From Bacillus sp. CHD6a (GTDB lineage Bacteria; Bacillota; Bacilli; Bacillales; Bacillaceae_I), in assembly GCF_001293645.1 (NCBI RefSeq), contig NZ_LBMD01000003.1, forward strand, positions 186,001 to 250,000: 64,000 nt of DNA. Direction: 5' to 3'. A program made the position numbers and the translations under genes. Positions 17,370-26,350 of the stretch are shown here, piece by piece. Within the stretch, counting starts at the first letter, position 1; the number at the start of each line of letters is the position of its first letter. A model generated the notes under the pieces. That model searched no databases and was not told where the DNA came from. It was given only the letters and a program-made list of their open reading frames with translations.

Positions 17370-19205
17370 CTATACTGAAATGGTCTGTTTAAATATATAT
17401 TGCAACTCATCTTCTTTGTTGTTTGCAACAGAAAGAAGATAGGTTCTCAATTCAGCCTCACTCATTGTTTCGAAATTTCTCAAGAAGTAAGCTAATATTT
17501 CTTGATCTTTTAACGGTGCCTTCCCGATATGGATTTTAGGAAAAATATCCGCTTTATGGATTTCATTTTCGTTCAGCAGTTCTTCGTACATCTTTTCTCC
17601 AGGTCTAATGCCGGAGTATTTGATTCCAATCTCATCGATCGAGTAGCCGGATAGTGTGATTAAGTTTTTAGCAAGGTCGACAATTTTCACAGGATCGCCC
17701 ATATCCAACACAAAAACCTCTCCACCACGCGCTAAGGTGCCGGCTTGGATGACGAGTTTTGATGCCTCTGGTATGGTCATGAAATAACGAGTCATATCTG
17801 GATGTGTCACGGTAACCGGTCCGCCAGTTTGAATTTGCTTTTTAAATAGAGGAATGACACTTCCCCTGCTCCCAAGTACATTCCCGAAGCGCACAGCAAC
17901 AAACTTCGTCTTACTTTCTTGCGCAAGCTGCTGGACAACCATTTCTGCAAAACGTTTAGTGGAACCCATGATGTTGGTAGGGTTTACTGCTTTGTCCGAG
18001 GAAACGAGTACAAATGTGTTGACGCCGAATGTATCCGCCGCTTCTGCGACATTTTTGGAGCCGAAAATGTTATTTTTCACTGCTTCTTCCGGATTGCGTT
18101 CCATCAATGGCACATGCTTATGCGCGGCTGCATGATACACAACATCCGGTTTATACTTTTCCATAATGGAGAAAACCTTACTTCTATCTTGTATGTCTGC
18201 AATTTCCGTGTAGATGTTGATGGTCGAGTCGTATTTTGCACGCAACTCCAACTCAATGGAGTAAATGCTATTCTCCCCGTGACCGAGCAATATTAGATTT
18301 TCAGGAGTAAAGTTGGATATCTGACGACAGATCTCGGATCCGATGGAACCACCCGCTCCTGTTACAAGAACAGTTTTTCTTGTAATAGATTCCGAAATTC
18401 TTGCCATATCAAGTTTTACTGGATCTCTTCCTAATAAGTCTTCTACTTCTACATCCCTAAACTCATTGACAGAAACTTTTCCTGACATTAGGTCTTCTAG
18501 CATCGGAATAATTTTTGTTTTTGCATCTGTTTTTACGCATTCTTGGTAGATAGTGTTGATTTCTTTTTTCCCAAGGGATGGAATGGCGATAATAATGTTG
18601 TCAATTTCCATTTGGTCTACTACTGTTTTAATATCAGTGACTCCACCGTTTACAGGTATGCCAAGAATATGGAGTTTTTGTTTCTTGGGGTCATCGTCAA
18701 CAAAGGCAACGGGAATCAAGTCAGCTTCCCTGTTTTGTAGTAGTTGTCTTGCAACCATCGTTCCTGCTGCACCTGCTCCCACAATAAGCGTACGCTTTTT
18801 GTTCATGGCTTTGTTGTAATAGAAGTCGCGGTAGACTCGCCAAGAAAAGCGGGAACCACCTATGAGAATCATATGTAGCATCCAAGTAACAATTAGGACT
18901 CGTATATATATATCGCCAGCTACAATTAGCTGAACAAAACCTGCCACTGTAACAGAGTATGTTACTGCCTTTGAGATGCCAATCAATTCTCCTATACTCG
19001 CATACTCCCAGGCTTTATTGTAGAGTTTGTAGGAGTATGCAAATAAATGATGCCATATGATTAGCGTCAGCGAACTGTAGAATAAAGTTTCAGAATTTAG
19101 CAGGCTCTCGTTAGGCTTAATCATCCAAAAGCTAAAGTAGATGCTTGTCAAAACAATTAGCGAGTCAACCAATATCAGTAAAGAAAGTCGCTTTCTGTAA
19201 GTCAA
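17370..19205 (-). CDS. epsC: Membrane UDP-sugar 4,6-dehydratase (EpsC/CapD/PglF type)
   Basis: A 611-residue protein with four N-terminal membrane spans (about residues 8-125), a first nucleotide-binding domain with VGAGAAGTMVARQL, and a catalytic SDR domain with TGAGGSIGSEICRQ. The active site reads SSDKAVNPTNIMGSTK, the Met-x-x-x-Lys form of retaining UDP-GlcNAc 4,6-dehydratases. Its product, a 4-keto-6-deoxy sugar nucleotide, is a precursor of di-N-acetylbacillosamine or QuiNAc-type sugars. It starts at TTG with GGAGG 8 nt upstream. Length and layout match B. subtilis EpsC. Confidence 0.88.
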   Translation of the reverse strand: MTYRKRLSLLILVDSLIVLTSIYFSFWMIKPNESLLNSETLFYSSLTLIIWHHLFAYSYKLYNKAWEYASIGELIGISKAVTYSVTVAGFVQLIVAGDIYIRVLIVTWMLHMILIGGSRFSWRVYRDFYYNKAMNKKRTLIVGAGAAGTMVARQLLQNREADLIPVAFVDDDPKKQKLHILGIPVNGGVTDIKTVVDQMEIDNIIIAIPSLGKKEINTIYQECVKTDAKTKIIPMLEDLMSGKVSVNEFRDVEVEDLLGRDPVKLDMARISESITRKTVLVTGAGGSIGSEICRQISNFTPENLILLGHGENSIYSIELELRAKYDSTINIYTEIADIQDRSKVFSIMEKYKPDVVYHAAAHKHVPLMERNPEEAVKNNIFGSKNVAEAADTFGVNTFVLVSSDKAVNPTNIMGSTKRFAEMVVQQLAQESKTKFVAVRFGNVLGSRGSVIPLFKKQIQTGGPVTVTHPDMTRYFMTIPEASKLVIQAGTLARGGEVFVLDMGDPVKIVDLAKNLITLSGYSIDEIGIKYSGIRPGEKMYEELLNENEIHKADIFPKIHIGKAPLKDQEILAYFLRNFETMSEAELRTYLLSVANNKEDELQYIFKQTISV

Positions 19206-19298
19206 GGTGGTACCCTCCTTTTCTATTGAATTTTCTGTAAAAATTACAGTAATATGGTCACGAGTAAAAGTCGAAAAATAGGAGGATGAAGCATCCTC

Positions 19299-20009
19299 TT
19301 ATTTTACACCATAGTAATAGTAGTACGAACTTTCCTTTAATTTCTTCATATTTAATACAACCCCAAGCAGTTTAGCTTTTGCGGAGTTTAATAATTCTTT
19401 CGCTTTAATGGCACTATCCTTATCAGTAGCGCCGCTTGCGATGACCAATACAGTACCGTCACACTGATTAGCCAAGATTTGTGCATCCGTAACGGCAAGC
19501 ACAGGTGGAGTATCAAATATGACCAAGTCGTAACTGTGATAAACAGCTGCAAGGAGGTCTTCCATCGCTTTTGAACTCAATAATTCTGCTGGGTTCGGAG
19601 GAATGGGACCACTTGTCAATATATCCAGGTTAGCTATACGTGTTGGCTGAATGGTTTCACTTAAAGACGTTTGTCTTGTCAGTATAGTCGTCAAACCTCT
19701 AAAGTTTTCCTGTTGGAATGTGTAATGTGCTGTCGGCTTTCTTAAATCGGCATCAACAAATAACACCTTTTTCCCTTGTTGTGCATTTACCACCGCTAAG
19801 TTACTAGCCGTTGTGGATTTCCCTTCAGAAGGACCAGAAGATGTAACCATAATGGAGCGCAATTGTTGATCAACAGAAGAGAATTGTATATTGGTACGTA
19901 TGGTTCTATATTGTTCTGAGATAGGTGATTTTGGTAATTTATCGGATATTAGATGGCGGCTTGTCGTAGCTTTCGCTTTGTTAATGAGTTTGTTTTTCTT
20001 AAGAGCCAA
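19299..20009 (-). CDS. epsB: Bacterial tyrosine kinase of the CpsD/EpsB family
   Basis: Cytoplasmic autokinase that controls polymer length and export together with its membrane partner. In numbering from an upstream GTG at 20018, Walker A is GPSEGKSTT (62-70), Walker A' is [10 protein letters not shown] and Walker B is LVIFDTPP. The C-terminus ends in a run of five tyrosines (232-236), the autophosphorylation cluster. The TTG at 20009 is preferred because AAGGGG lies 8 nt before it; the GTG at 20018 overlaps that site. It overlaps the end of the modulator gene by about 10 nt. Confidence 0.92.
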   Translation of the reverse strand: MALKKNKLINKAKATTSRHLISDKLPKSPISEQYRTIRTNIQFSSVDQQLRSIMVTSSGPSEGKSTTASNLAVVNAQQGKKVLFVDADLRKPTAHYTFQQENFRGLTTILTRQTSLSETIQPTRIANLDILTSGPIPPNPAELLSSKAMEDLLAAVYHSYDLVIFDTPPVLAVTDAQILANQCDGTVLVIASGATDKDSAIKAKELLNSAKAKLLGVVLNMKKLKESSYYYYYGVK

Positions 20010-20748
20010 CCGTCTCACCCCTTGTTCTAGCTTTCATTTGTCGCTGTTGCCTTATTGCTTCCTGTATATCTTTATCTTCAATAACGGTGATGGATCCGAG
20101 CACCGGTAAACCAAGTAGTTTCTCCACGTCTTGTTCGTTTCTGACTGTGTTATCTAGGAATTCTAGTAGGAAGGCTAGTCCCACTCCTGCCATAAGACCA
20201 ACAACAAATGCAATTGCCATGTTAAGCACTGGTTGAGGCTTTATTGGAGAGGGATTTTCTCCTACCTGCGCTCCAGAAAGAATGCTAACGTTATCAACAT
20301 TCATAATATTTACTACCTCTGATTGGAATGTTTGAGCCGTCACATTTGCAATAGTAGCAGCCATAATAGGGTCCGCACTTTGTACTGTAATATCTAACAC
20401 TTGAGAGTTATTTGCACTTTCAACTGTAATCATTCCGTTTAGTTGACCTGCAGTAACTTTTCCATCTAAATTATCGCTCACTTTATCCAATATTGCTGGG
20501 CTCTTAATAATCACATTATATGTATTCATTAATTGCAAGTTGGTTTGTATGTCAGCTGAAGTAAACTGCGTTTGTTCAGATTTGGCCTGGTTTACAAGTA
20601 GTTGCGTAGAAGATTGATAGATTGGGGTTAACAAAAAATAGCTCACGACTCCACTGGCTGTAGTTGCTAGAACAGTTAAGAGTACGATAAGCCACAGACG
20701 TTTTTTTATCGTTTGAAATAGTTCTTTTAGACTAATAGTTTCTTCCAT
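19999..20748 (-). CDS. epsA: Polysaccharide co-polymerase / kinase modulator (Wzz/CpsC/EpsA family)
   Basis: A 249-residue membrane protein with spans near the N-terminus ([20 protein letters not shown]) and C-terminus ([20 protein letters not shown]), and an extracytoplasmic chain-length domain between them. [14 protein letters not shown] is the family's Pro-rich motif before the second span. The short cytoplasmic tail would activate the kinase encoded next. The ATG at 20748 has GGAGG 5 nt upstream; an earlier in-frame ATG at 20802 is inside the leader. It is the first gene of the polysaccharide operon. Confidence 0.9.
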   Translation of the reverse strand: MEETISLKELFQTIKKRLWLIVLLTVLATTASGVVSYFLLTPIYQSSTQLLVNQAKSEQTQFTSADIQTNLQLMNTYNVIIKSPAILDKVSDNLDGKVTAGQLNGMITVESANNSQVLDITVQSADPIMAATIANVTAQTFQSEVVNIMNVDNVSILSGAQVGENPSPIKPQPVLNMAIAFVVGLMAGVGLAFLLEFLDNTVRNEQDVEKLLGLPVLGSITVIEDKDIQEAIRQQRQMKARTRGETVGS

Positions 20749-20939
20749 GATAACCTCCGACATTATATTGGTAAACTTTATGGTTCCTACATATTTTTTC
20801 ATATTTTGTCATACAGAAACTATTATAGTTTAGATTACCTTTCTTATCTACATATTAATTGTAATTTCTTTGTAATAAAAGAGGCAATTCTTTGAAAGCG
20901 CCTTCTGTTTTCGAGTAATTTTTTACAATTAAATCGTTT
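20749..20939 (-). promoter_or_regulatory. Leader and candidate promoter of the polysaccharide operon
   Basis: Reading leftward, ACTATAATAG supplies a good -10 (TATAAT at about 20828-20833), but the -35 position reads TAGATA, far from TTGACA. A weak -35 with a good -10 is what an activator-dependent promoter would show. The two Spo0A boxes lie upstream, at 20940-20969. The start point is not proven. Confidence 0.4.
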
Positions 20940-20969
20940 TTTGTCGAAAGTTGATTGAAGTTTGTCGAA
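20940..20969 (+). promoter_or_regulatory. Tandem perfect Spo0A boxes
   Basis: TTTGTCGAA occurs at 20940-20948 and again at 20961-20969, both exact matches to the Spo0A box TTTGTCRAA, in the same orientation and 21 bp apart, so on the same face of the helix. They lie between the polysaccharide operon (leftward) and the plus-strand gene at 21041. Either could be the target. A weaker match (TTTTGTCATA) lies near 20800. Confidence 0.65.
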
Positions 20970-21040
20970 AGGATAATAAGTTTTGGCATTCTGCATATAA
21001 ATGGTTGTATCTTAATGGACAAACTTAGGAGAGATATTTT

Positions 21041-21505
21041 ATGCGGAGACGGAGAGGCAATGGGATTATTGTGTTACTAGTTGGTCTTGGTACGACCGTT
21101 TTACTTATGTTTATTTTTTCATCCATATTTATGGGATCCGAAAGAAAGGCCAAACAAATCGTCCATGAATTTTACAAACACGAGAGTAATGCGGAATACA
21201 GTCATTCTTGGGAACTGTTGCATACTAAGATGAGGGAGAAGTTTACCAGAGGTGGGTATTTGCAAGATAGGGCACATGTGTTTAACGGACACTTTGGGGC
21301 TGACACCTTTTCATTTGATATTGGGAAGGCAAAAGAGATTAAAAATTGGAAAATGGAGAAAGGCGGAGAAGCGTTTGGGACTGCCTATGAATTTGAGGTG
21401 AAGCAGGATTATCACGGGAAGTATGGCCATTTTATGTTTGTGCAATATGTCTATGTGGTGCGGGAAGACGGGGAGTGGCGGATCGTTTGGGATTATAACA
21501 AGTGA
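21041..21505 (+). CDS. Membrane-anchored protein with NTF2-like extracytoplasmic domain, unknown function
   Basis: A 154-residue protein. RRRR at the N-terminus precedes a hydrophobic segment (about residues 8-32), giving an inside-to-outside anchor. The rest looks like a small alpha+beta NTF2/DUF4878-style fold: AKQIVHEFYKHESNAEYSHSW, then YEFEVKQDY and a final REDGEWRIVWDY, a closing strand typical of this fold. GGAGAG stands before the ATG. It is divergent from the polysaccharide operon and may share the Spo0A boxes. I do not recognise a specific family and assign no function. Confidence 0.7.
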   Translation: MRRRRGNGIIVLLVGLGTTVLLMFIFSSIFMGSERKAKQIVHEFYKHESNAEYSHSWELLHTKMREKFTRGGYLQDRAHVFNGHFGADTFSFDIGKAKEIKNWKMEKGGEAFGTAYEFEVKQDYHGKYGHFMFVQYVYVVREDGEWRIVWDYNK

Positions 21506-21523
21506 AGATTTGCTCGTACAAAA

Positions 21524-21543
21524 GGGACAGTTTGAACTGTCCC
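21524..21543. terminator. Perfect 20-bp palindrome between convergent genes
   Basis: GGGACAGTTTGAACTGTCCC lies between the plus-strand gene ending at 21505 and the minus-strand lipoprotein gene ending at 21561. A bidirectional terminator is the simple reading, but the flanking T tracts are poor on both strands. It also resembles palindromes of REP type. Confidence 0.4.
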
Positions 21544-21560
21544 CCGATGTATGAAAGAGA

Positions 21561-21791
21561 TTACTGCTGGTCTTCTTCCTCTTCCATTTCCATATCTTCT
21601 TCCATGTTCTCTTCGTCTTGCTCCATATCTTCTTCCATGTTTTGATCTTCTTCCATTTCAGGATCTGCAGGTTCTTCCATTGGCGGCTCTTCTTCTGGCG
21701 GAGGAACGTCCTGATTGTTTGCTGCACATCCTGTAATTAGCATCGCTGCTAAAGCAGTACCAGTTAATTTTAATAACCATTTGCTGTTCAT
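21561..21791 (-). CDS. Small acidic lipoprotein
   Basis: A 76-residue lipoprotein. The signal MNSKWLLKLTGTALAAMLITGC ends in the lipobox LITGC. The mature part is almost only Glu, Asp, Met, Pro and Gln, with repeated EEDMEQDEEN-like blocks. Such a chain should be disordered and strongly negative, perhaps binding cations at the membrane surface. AAGGAG precedes the ATG. It has no recognisable domain. The Met/Glu/Asp periodicity is unusual, but low-complexity acidic lipoproteins are known in Bacillaceae. Confidence 0.75.
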   Translation of the reverse strand: MNSKWLLKLTGTALAAMLITGCAANNQDVPPPEEEPPMEEPADPEMEEDQNMEEDMEQDEENMEEDMEMEEEEDQQ

Positions 21792-21910
21792 ATAAACCTT
21801 CTCCTTTCATAAATGGAATTTCAAGACCTTATTAGCTCAAGTTGCTTGGTCCCTTTTTATATTCCCCATTTTTCGAGAAAGCTTGCATGATAATTACAAA
21901 TTTCTTCAAA

Positions 21911-22342
21911 TCACTGCTTTGGTCCTAGCGCAAACATCATTTCCAGTTCACAGACAAGTTGCCCGTCAACCGTTGCGGTACCTTTTCCTTTACCAATGCT
22001 GCCGCGAACTCTGGTCATTTCGACTTCCAGGCGCAGTTGGTCCCCAGGCACTACTTGTTTTTTGAATCGGCAGTTGTCAATTCCTGTGAAGAATGCAAGG
22101 CGGCCTTTGTTTTCTTCTTTTTTCAGCATGGCTACCGCTCCGACTTGGGCTAGCGCTTCTACGATAAGTACGCCTGGCATGACTGGGAATTCAGGGAAAT
22201 GTCCGTTGAAGAATTCTTCATTGGCTGTCACGTTTTTGATGCCGATTGCGCGTTGACCCTCTTCGATTTCAATGATTCTGTCGATTAAAAGGAATGGGTA
22301 TCTATGTGGAATGATTTCTTTGATTTGGTTAATATCAAGCAT
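21911..22342 (-). CDS. fabZ: 3-hydroxyacyl-[acyl-carrier-protein] dehydratase
   Basis: Dehydrates beta-hydroxyacyl-ACP in fatty acid elongation. [22 protein letters not shown] is the classic start. The catalytic pair is H48 in [12 protein letters not shown] and E62 in [10 protein letters not shown] length of 143 residues is normal. In B. subtilis the homologous gene (ywpB) also follows flhO and flhP, so the context is conserved. Confidence 0.97.
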   Translation of the reverse strand: MLDINQIKEIIPHRYPFLLIDRIIEIEEGQRAIGIKNVTANEEFFNGHFPEFPVMPGVLIVEALAQVGAVAMLKKEENKGRLAFFTGIDNCRFKKQVVPGDQLRLEVEMTRVRGSIGKGKGTATVDGQLVCELEMMFALGPKQ

Positions 22343-22422
22343 AATTTTTATGACCTCCTACTAATAGTTACTAATAATTATATAGGAAGGCATAAAAAAT
22401 AGGAAGTCCTTTGTGGGCTTCC

Positions 22423-22725
22423 TTAGTCTTTGTTCACAAGATCCAGTATATGCTGCCAAGTTTCTTTTTCGAGCACATCCATGGGATTTCCGCCACCAAG
22501 AACGCCATAACCGACCATTGCTCCTGAGATGGCAGCTATAGCCATAGCTGCTAAGAGTATTAGGATACGCAACCAAATTGGTATAAGGCGAATGCGCCAT
22601 TGTAATTTTTTTGGACGCTCCTGTTCTTCTGATGCTGCTATTTCCTCTTGTTGTTTTGCTTTATTTTTTTGAGCTTTGCGCAATTCTTCCCTAGTTAAGC
22701 TCTTTTTTGGTTCTTTTTGTTCCAT
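22423..22725 (-). CDS. EpuA-type small membrane protein (annotated in Bacilli as RNA polymerase beta-related)
   Basis: A 100-residue protein. A charged, Lys/Glu/Gln-rich cytoplasmic part (residues 1-42) is followed by RIRLIPIWLRILILLAAMAI, one membrane span, and a short outer tail with VGYGVLGGGNPMDVL. This architecture and its place between flhP and fabZ match the EpuA family (DNA-directed RNA polymerase subunit beta family in Bacillales annotation). The function is not established. AGGAGG precedes the ATG. Confidence 0.75.
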   Translation of the reverse strand: MEQKEPKKSLTREELRKAQKNKAKQQEEIAASEEQERPKKLQWRIRLIPIWLRILILLAAMAIAAISGAMVGYGVLGGGNPMDVLEKETWQHILDLVNKD

Positions 22726-22753
22726 TGCGCAACCTCCTCTTTGCCTATATTCA

Positions 22754-23590
22754 TTATGATTTCAATCCGTTCACAAGCCCCATCATTTGATCAGCAAACT
22801 GAACGGATCTTGCGTTAAACTGATACGAGCGCTGCATGAGTGTCATTTCGGTCATTTCATATGCTAGGTCCACATTGGATTGTTCCAGCATTCCTTGTTT
22901 AATATTTATGTCGTTCCGTGCTGCTCCTTGGATATACTGCACCACGTCTTGTGGGTTGGCAACATCAACTGGAGGTAGAGCAAACAAAGAGTCTGGTCTT
23001 GCTTGCAACATTTGCGGGCGGATGACTTGAGCCATTCCAAGTTCTCTGGCTACTGCTTGTCCGTTCGTTAGTTCCGCTAGGATGATTCCTTCAGGTTGTA
23101 GCTTAATTTCTTTTACATTTTCGGGTAGGACAATTGGTTGCTCGTTGCTATCTAGGACTGGATGTCCTTCTGCTGTTACAAGCATCACTTCTGTGTTATT
23201 GACCGGTGATAAATAGAATACACCATTTCTTGTGAATTGTGTACTTGTCTCCCCGTTTTCTGTCACTTGAACGGTGAAGAACTGGTCTTCTTTCGCTGGT
23301 GCAAAGTCTAGCATACGATCGGTGTTTTTTAAAGCACCTTGTGTTAGGGTGAGCTTTGTCTGGGCAAGGCCTGCACCAGATGACATGCGGATTCCTAAAG
23401 GTGTATTTCTTATGTTTTCGTACTGATTGAGGGTTTGGTTATTGCTTTGCTGCACTAAGAGTTCTTGGAATGACGATTGGCGATTTTTATAGCCTACCGT
23501 ATCTACATTAGCGATATTATGGCCGATGGTGTCGAGTTGCTTTTGCAGTTGATTCATGGTGTTGGTTGCGTTTAGCATGATTCTGCTCAT
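22754..23590 (-). CDS. flhP: Flagellar hook-basal body protein FlhP
   Basis: A 278-residue rod/hook family protein. The N-terminal MNQLQKQLDTIGHNIANVDT and C-terminal LEQSNVDLAYEMTEMTLMQRSYQFNARSVQ are the paired flg_bb helices, and GxFYLSP-like beta structure lies between. It would form part of the distal rod. It lies immediately after flhO, as in B. subtilis, and away from the main fla/che operon. Confidence 0.92.
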   Translation of the reverse strand: MSRIMLNATNTMNQLQKQLDTIGHNIANVDTVGYKNRQSSFQELLVQQSNNQTLNQYENIRNTPLGIRMSSGAGLAQTKLTLTQGALKNTDRMLDFAPAKEDQFFTVQVTENGETSTQFTRNGVFYLSPVNNTEVMLVTAEGHPVLDSNEQPIVLPENVKEIKLQPEGIILAELTNGQAVARELGMAQVIRPQMLQARPDSLFALPPVDVANPQDVVQYIQGAARNDINIKQGMLEQSNVDLAYEMTEMTLMQRSYQFNARSVQFADQMMGLVNGLKS

Positions 23591-23622
23591 TTTGGTAGGT
23601 GCTTCCTTTCTTTGTACTAGTT

Positions 23623-24444
23623 TTAGTTGATGCGTCCAATCTCATTGGCTGCTTTTTGCATACTCATGTCATATGCTTGAATGACTTTTTGGTTGGCTTC
23701 GAATGCTCTGTAAGCTGCTGTCATGTCAGTCATAGTTTGGGCCGTGTCAACATTAGAGCGTTCTATATGGCCTTGTAGGACCTGGAAGGCTGTTCCAGGG
23801 TTGTTAATCGCAGTTGGCAGAGCTTCGCCGTTGTTAAGAAGGTATAGACCGTTGCTATCTCTTGTAAGGGCATTTGCGTCTGGTGCAAGAGCAATCCCGA
23901 TTCGGGTGTTGAAAGTTCCGTTTTCTAAGATGGTACCGTCTTGTTGTAGCTCGAAGTTTTCGGATTGCAGTTGAATTCTGTTGTTGTTGTCGTCAAGGAT
24001 AAAAAGACCGTTATTGGTTGTTAGGTAGCCTTGTTGGTCAATGGCAAAGTTTCCGTTTCTAGTGTATCTAAGTGTGCCATCTTGGTTTTCAACTGTGAAG
24101 AAGATGGATGCTCCTTCAGGGAGTGCTTGGTTCAGGATTGCAAGGTCTGTTTGGTTGCTGGTTTGACGCATGTCGCCTTGGGTGTGTTTTGGTGCCACTT
24201 CTTGTAAATAGACTCCTGTATGTAACCCTCCGATTGGCTGGTTCTGGGAGAATGCAATAGGTTTGGTTGTTGGGATAGTAGGTTGCTCCATTTTTTTTAG
24301 GAGTATTTCTGGGAAGGCTCTTAGGGACGATTGGTCTGCTTTGTAGCCAGGTGTGTTGGAATTGGATAGGTTATTTGACAGCATTTCCATCCTGCGTTGC
24401 TGGGAGATCATTCCTGCTGTTGCTGTGTGGAATCCACGTAACAT
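23623..24444 (-). CDS. flhO: Flagellar hook-basal body protein FlhO
   Basis: A 273-residue paralogue of FlhP with RMEMLSNNLSNSNTPGYKAD near the N-terminus and GHIERSNVDTAQTMTDMTAAYRAFEANQKV at the C-terminus, the helix pair that polymerises in the rod. The ATG at 24444 is preferred because AGAGGTGA lies at about 9 nt; a GTG at 24456 overlaps that site. It is the first gene of the pair. Confidence 0.92.
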   Translation of the reverse strand: MLRGFHTATAGMISQQRRMEMLSNNLSNSNTPGYKADQSSLRAFPEILLKKMEQPTIPTTKPIAFSQNQPIGGLHTGVYLQEVAPKHTQGDMRQTSNQTDLAILNQALPEGASIFFTVENQDGTLRYTRNGNFAIDQQGYLTTNNGLFILDDNNNRIQLQSENFELQQDGTILENGTFNTRIGIALAPDANALTRDSNGLYLLNNGEALPTAINNPGTAFQVLQGHIERSNVDTAQTMTDMTAAYRAFEANQKVIQAYDMSMQKAANEIGRIN

Positions 24445-24551
24445 GATAAGGTTCACCTCTTGGTTTTGTTAACGTACATAAATGTCTACTTTCTATTATA
24501 GTATAAATTTTAAATTGTCGATATATGTAATTTTGTGAATGTTTTGGAGAA

Positions 24552-24581
24552 TGTTAATAAGCGCCAAGGATTAGGCGCTTA
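24552..24581. repeat. Perfect inverted repeat at the end of the small ORF
   Basis: AATAAGCGCC pairs with GGCGCTTATT across an 8-nt loop. The stem is strong but no T run follows on either strand, so termination is uncertain. Confidence 0.45.
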
Positions 24582-24729
24582 TTCGGTGGTATTTATGGAG
24601 TTGTTGGTTATGGTAATTTAGTTTTTTGATTAGTGATTGTTTGATCGTTTCATCTAAACAGTCTTCAATGAGGATCTCGTGGTAGTTTGCTCTGATAGTG
24701 TGCCACTTTATGATAAGGTTTTGGATCAA
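24571..24729 (-). CDS. Small 52-residue hypothetical protein
   Basis: A TTG at 24729 is preceded by GGAGGTGTC at good spacing and opens a 52-codon frame, MIQNLIIKWHTIRANYHEIL and onward, ending RISA. It is mostly helical by composition, with a basic, His-rich C-terminal half (HNQQLHKYHR) and one cysteine in EDCLDE. It resembles small helical Bacillus proteins with a KxxhxxEC.D pattern but I cannot name it. Its stop codon lies in a perfect inverted repeat. The strong ribosome-binding site is the main support. Confidence 0.55.
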   Translation of the reverse strand: MIQNLIIKWHTIRANYHEILIEDCLDETIKQSLIKKLNYHNQQLHKYHRISA

Positions 24730-25072
24730 TTTGGGACACCTCCGTTTTTTGGTGTGGTTGTGTTATATTTATACCCTTCGTGGAGGTTTTATAACTTTCT
24801 AGGGGTTTGGAGGTGCATTTGAGGTTATAGGACTAGGTTTTTGGGACTTGAAAGGGAGTCAGACCCCCTCAAGGGGAATTTAACGGAGTAGAGGATTTTT
24901 TTTGGGGGTCAGACCTCTGGGGTTGTTGGTTTGAATTTTTGTTTTAAGAGATAAGAGCTTGAGGGCGGGGTCAGTCCCCCGCGTGGAGGATTTAATTATT
25001 TTTGGAATTTATTTTTGGTGGACAGACCCCCAGACCCCTTTGTTGTTGCTTTTGACATAGTTTGTATAGAGA
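24730..25072. repeat. Gene-free stretch with four degenerate GGGTCAGACCC palindromes
   Basis: Between the small ORF and mbl the DNA is G/T-rich on the plus strand. Variants of the 13-bp palindrome lie at 24854-24867, 24904-24922 and 24965-24982, and a partial copy lies near 25020-25040. No ORF was found. These look like decayed members of the REP-like family described at 41027 and 42322. Confidence 0.6.
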
Positions 25073-25101
25073 AAAGGAGCAGCCTTGGTGGGTGCTCCTT
25101 T
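25073..25101 (-). terminator. Intrinsic terminator of mbl
   Basis: On the minus strand AAAGGAGCA and TGCTCCTTT form a 9-bp stem followed by TTCTC after a TTT run, 25 nt beyond the mbl stop codon. Confidence 0.75.
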
Positions 25102-25125
25102 GGTTAGTTGTTTTGTTCAATTTGG

Positions 25126-26127
25126 TTAGGCGAAGCTTTTGGATGGTAGGCGGTCGATGTGGTCAAGCATGATGCCTGTGCCGATTGCTACGCAGTCCAT
25201 TGGTTGTTCTGCTACTAAAACCGGGACTTTTAGTTCATCTGCCAGGAGTTGGTCTATTCCGTGCAGGAGTGCTCCTCCGCCCGTTAGGATGACGCCGCGG
25301 TCAATGATGTCTGCGGATAGTTCTGGCGGTGTGCGTTCTAGGACGCTTTTTGCCGCCTGGACGATGACTTGAACGGATTCGCGTAGTGCTTCTTCGATCT
25401 CAGCTGATTTTACTGTGATGGTTTGTGGCAGTCCGCTTACCATGTCGCGTCCGCGGATGTCGATGGACTCGTCACGTCCGCCAGGGAATACGGTTGCAAT
25501 TTCAATTTTGATATTTTCGGCTGTGCGCTCACCGATAAGAAGCTTGTACTTCTTTTTGATGTATTGAAGGATCTCGGCGTCAAATTTGTCGCCGGCCATT
25601 TTTATGGAAGAAGCAGTTACGATGTCGCCCATGGAAAGGACTGCAACGTCTGTTGTTCCTCCACCGATGTCCACGACCATGTTTCCGCTCGGTTGGAAGA
25701 TGTCCATGCCAGCTCCGATTGCTGCCACTTTTGGTTCTTCTTCAAGGTAGACTTTTTTGCCGCCGCTCTTTTCTGCCGCTTCTCTAATTGCTTTTTGCTC
25801 AACGGATGTGATGTTGGTTGGGCAGCAAATAAGGATGCGTGGTTTAGATAGGAAGCCTTTAACGTTCAGCTTTTTGATAAAGTGTTTAAGCATCGCTTCT
25901 GTTACTTCGAAGTCTGCGATGACTCCGTCTTTTAGCGGTCGCATCGCTACGATGTTTCCTGGAGTACGCCCGACCATTTTGCGTGCTTCTTCCCCTACCG
26001 CCAATACTTTTCCTGTGTTCGTGTCCAGTGCTACTACGGATGGCTCGTTTAAGACGATGCCTTTTCCTTTTACGTGGATGAGTACGTTTGCCGTACCCAG
26101 GTCAATTCCAATATCCCTTGCAAACAT
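25126..26127 (-). CDS. mbl: Actin-like cell-shape protein Mbl
   Basis: MreB-family actin homologue that guides lateral wall synthesis with the elongation complex under the membrane. MFARDIGIDLGTANVLIHVKGKGIVLNEPSVVA is the Mbl opening; IGGGTTDVAVLS is phosphate motif 2, and LTGGGALLHGID is the adenosine motif. 333 residues is the normal length. The position between spoIIID and flhO, as in B. subtilis, separates it from MreB proper. A perfect Spo0A-box match lies about 175 bp upstream. Confidence 0.96.
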   Translation of the reverse strand: MFARDIGIDLGTANVLIHVKGKGIVLNEPSVVALDTNTGKVLAVGEEARKMVGRTPGNIVAMRPLKDGVIADFEVTEAMLKHFIKKLNVKGFLSKPRILICCPTNITSVEQKAIREAAEKSGGKKVYLEEEPKVAAIGAGMDIFQPSGNMVVDIGGGTTDVAVLSMGDIVTASSIKMAGDKFDAEILQYIKKKYKLLIGERTAENIKIEIATVFPGGRDESIDIRGRDMVSGLPQTITVKSAEIEEALRESVQVIVQAAKSVLERTPPELSADIIDRGVILTGGGALLHGIDQLLADELKVPVLVAEQPMDCVAIGTGIMLDHIDRLPSKSFA

Positions 26128-26301
26128 CTTTCTTTTTTCCTCCTTGCACGTATGCTTTTATACTCGCGACTTTTTATCTGAATGTTCTTTGATTGTTTAA
26201 TTGCTAATGAACACTATCTTTAGTCCTAATTGTATATTCTATCACATTTTACTAAATAAAGGTGAAATTTAACAGTAGGTTGGTGTCATTTTTTTGAGTA
26301 T

Positions 26302-26310
26302 TTTGTCGAA
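26302..26310 (+). promoter_or_regulatory. Single Spo0A-box match upstream of mbl
   Basis: TTTGTCGAA, an exact match to the 0A-box consensus, lies 175 bp before the mbl start. A single site in AT-rich DNA can be chance. Confidence 0.35.
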
Positions 26311-26350
26311 ATGGGGTTGCTTGAGGCTTAACGTATTACGACACTCTAAA

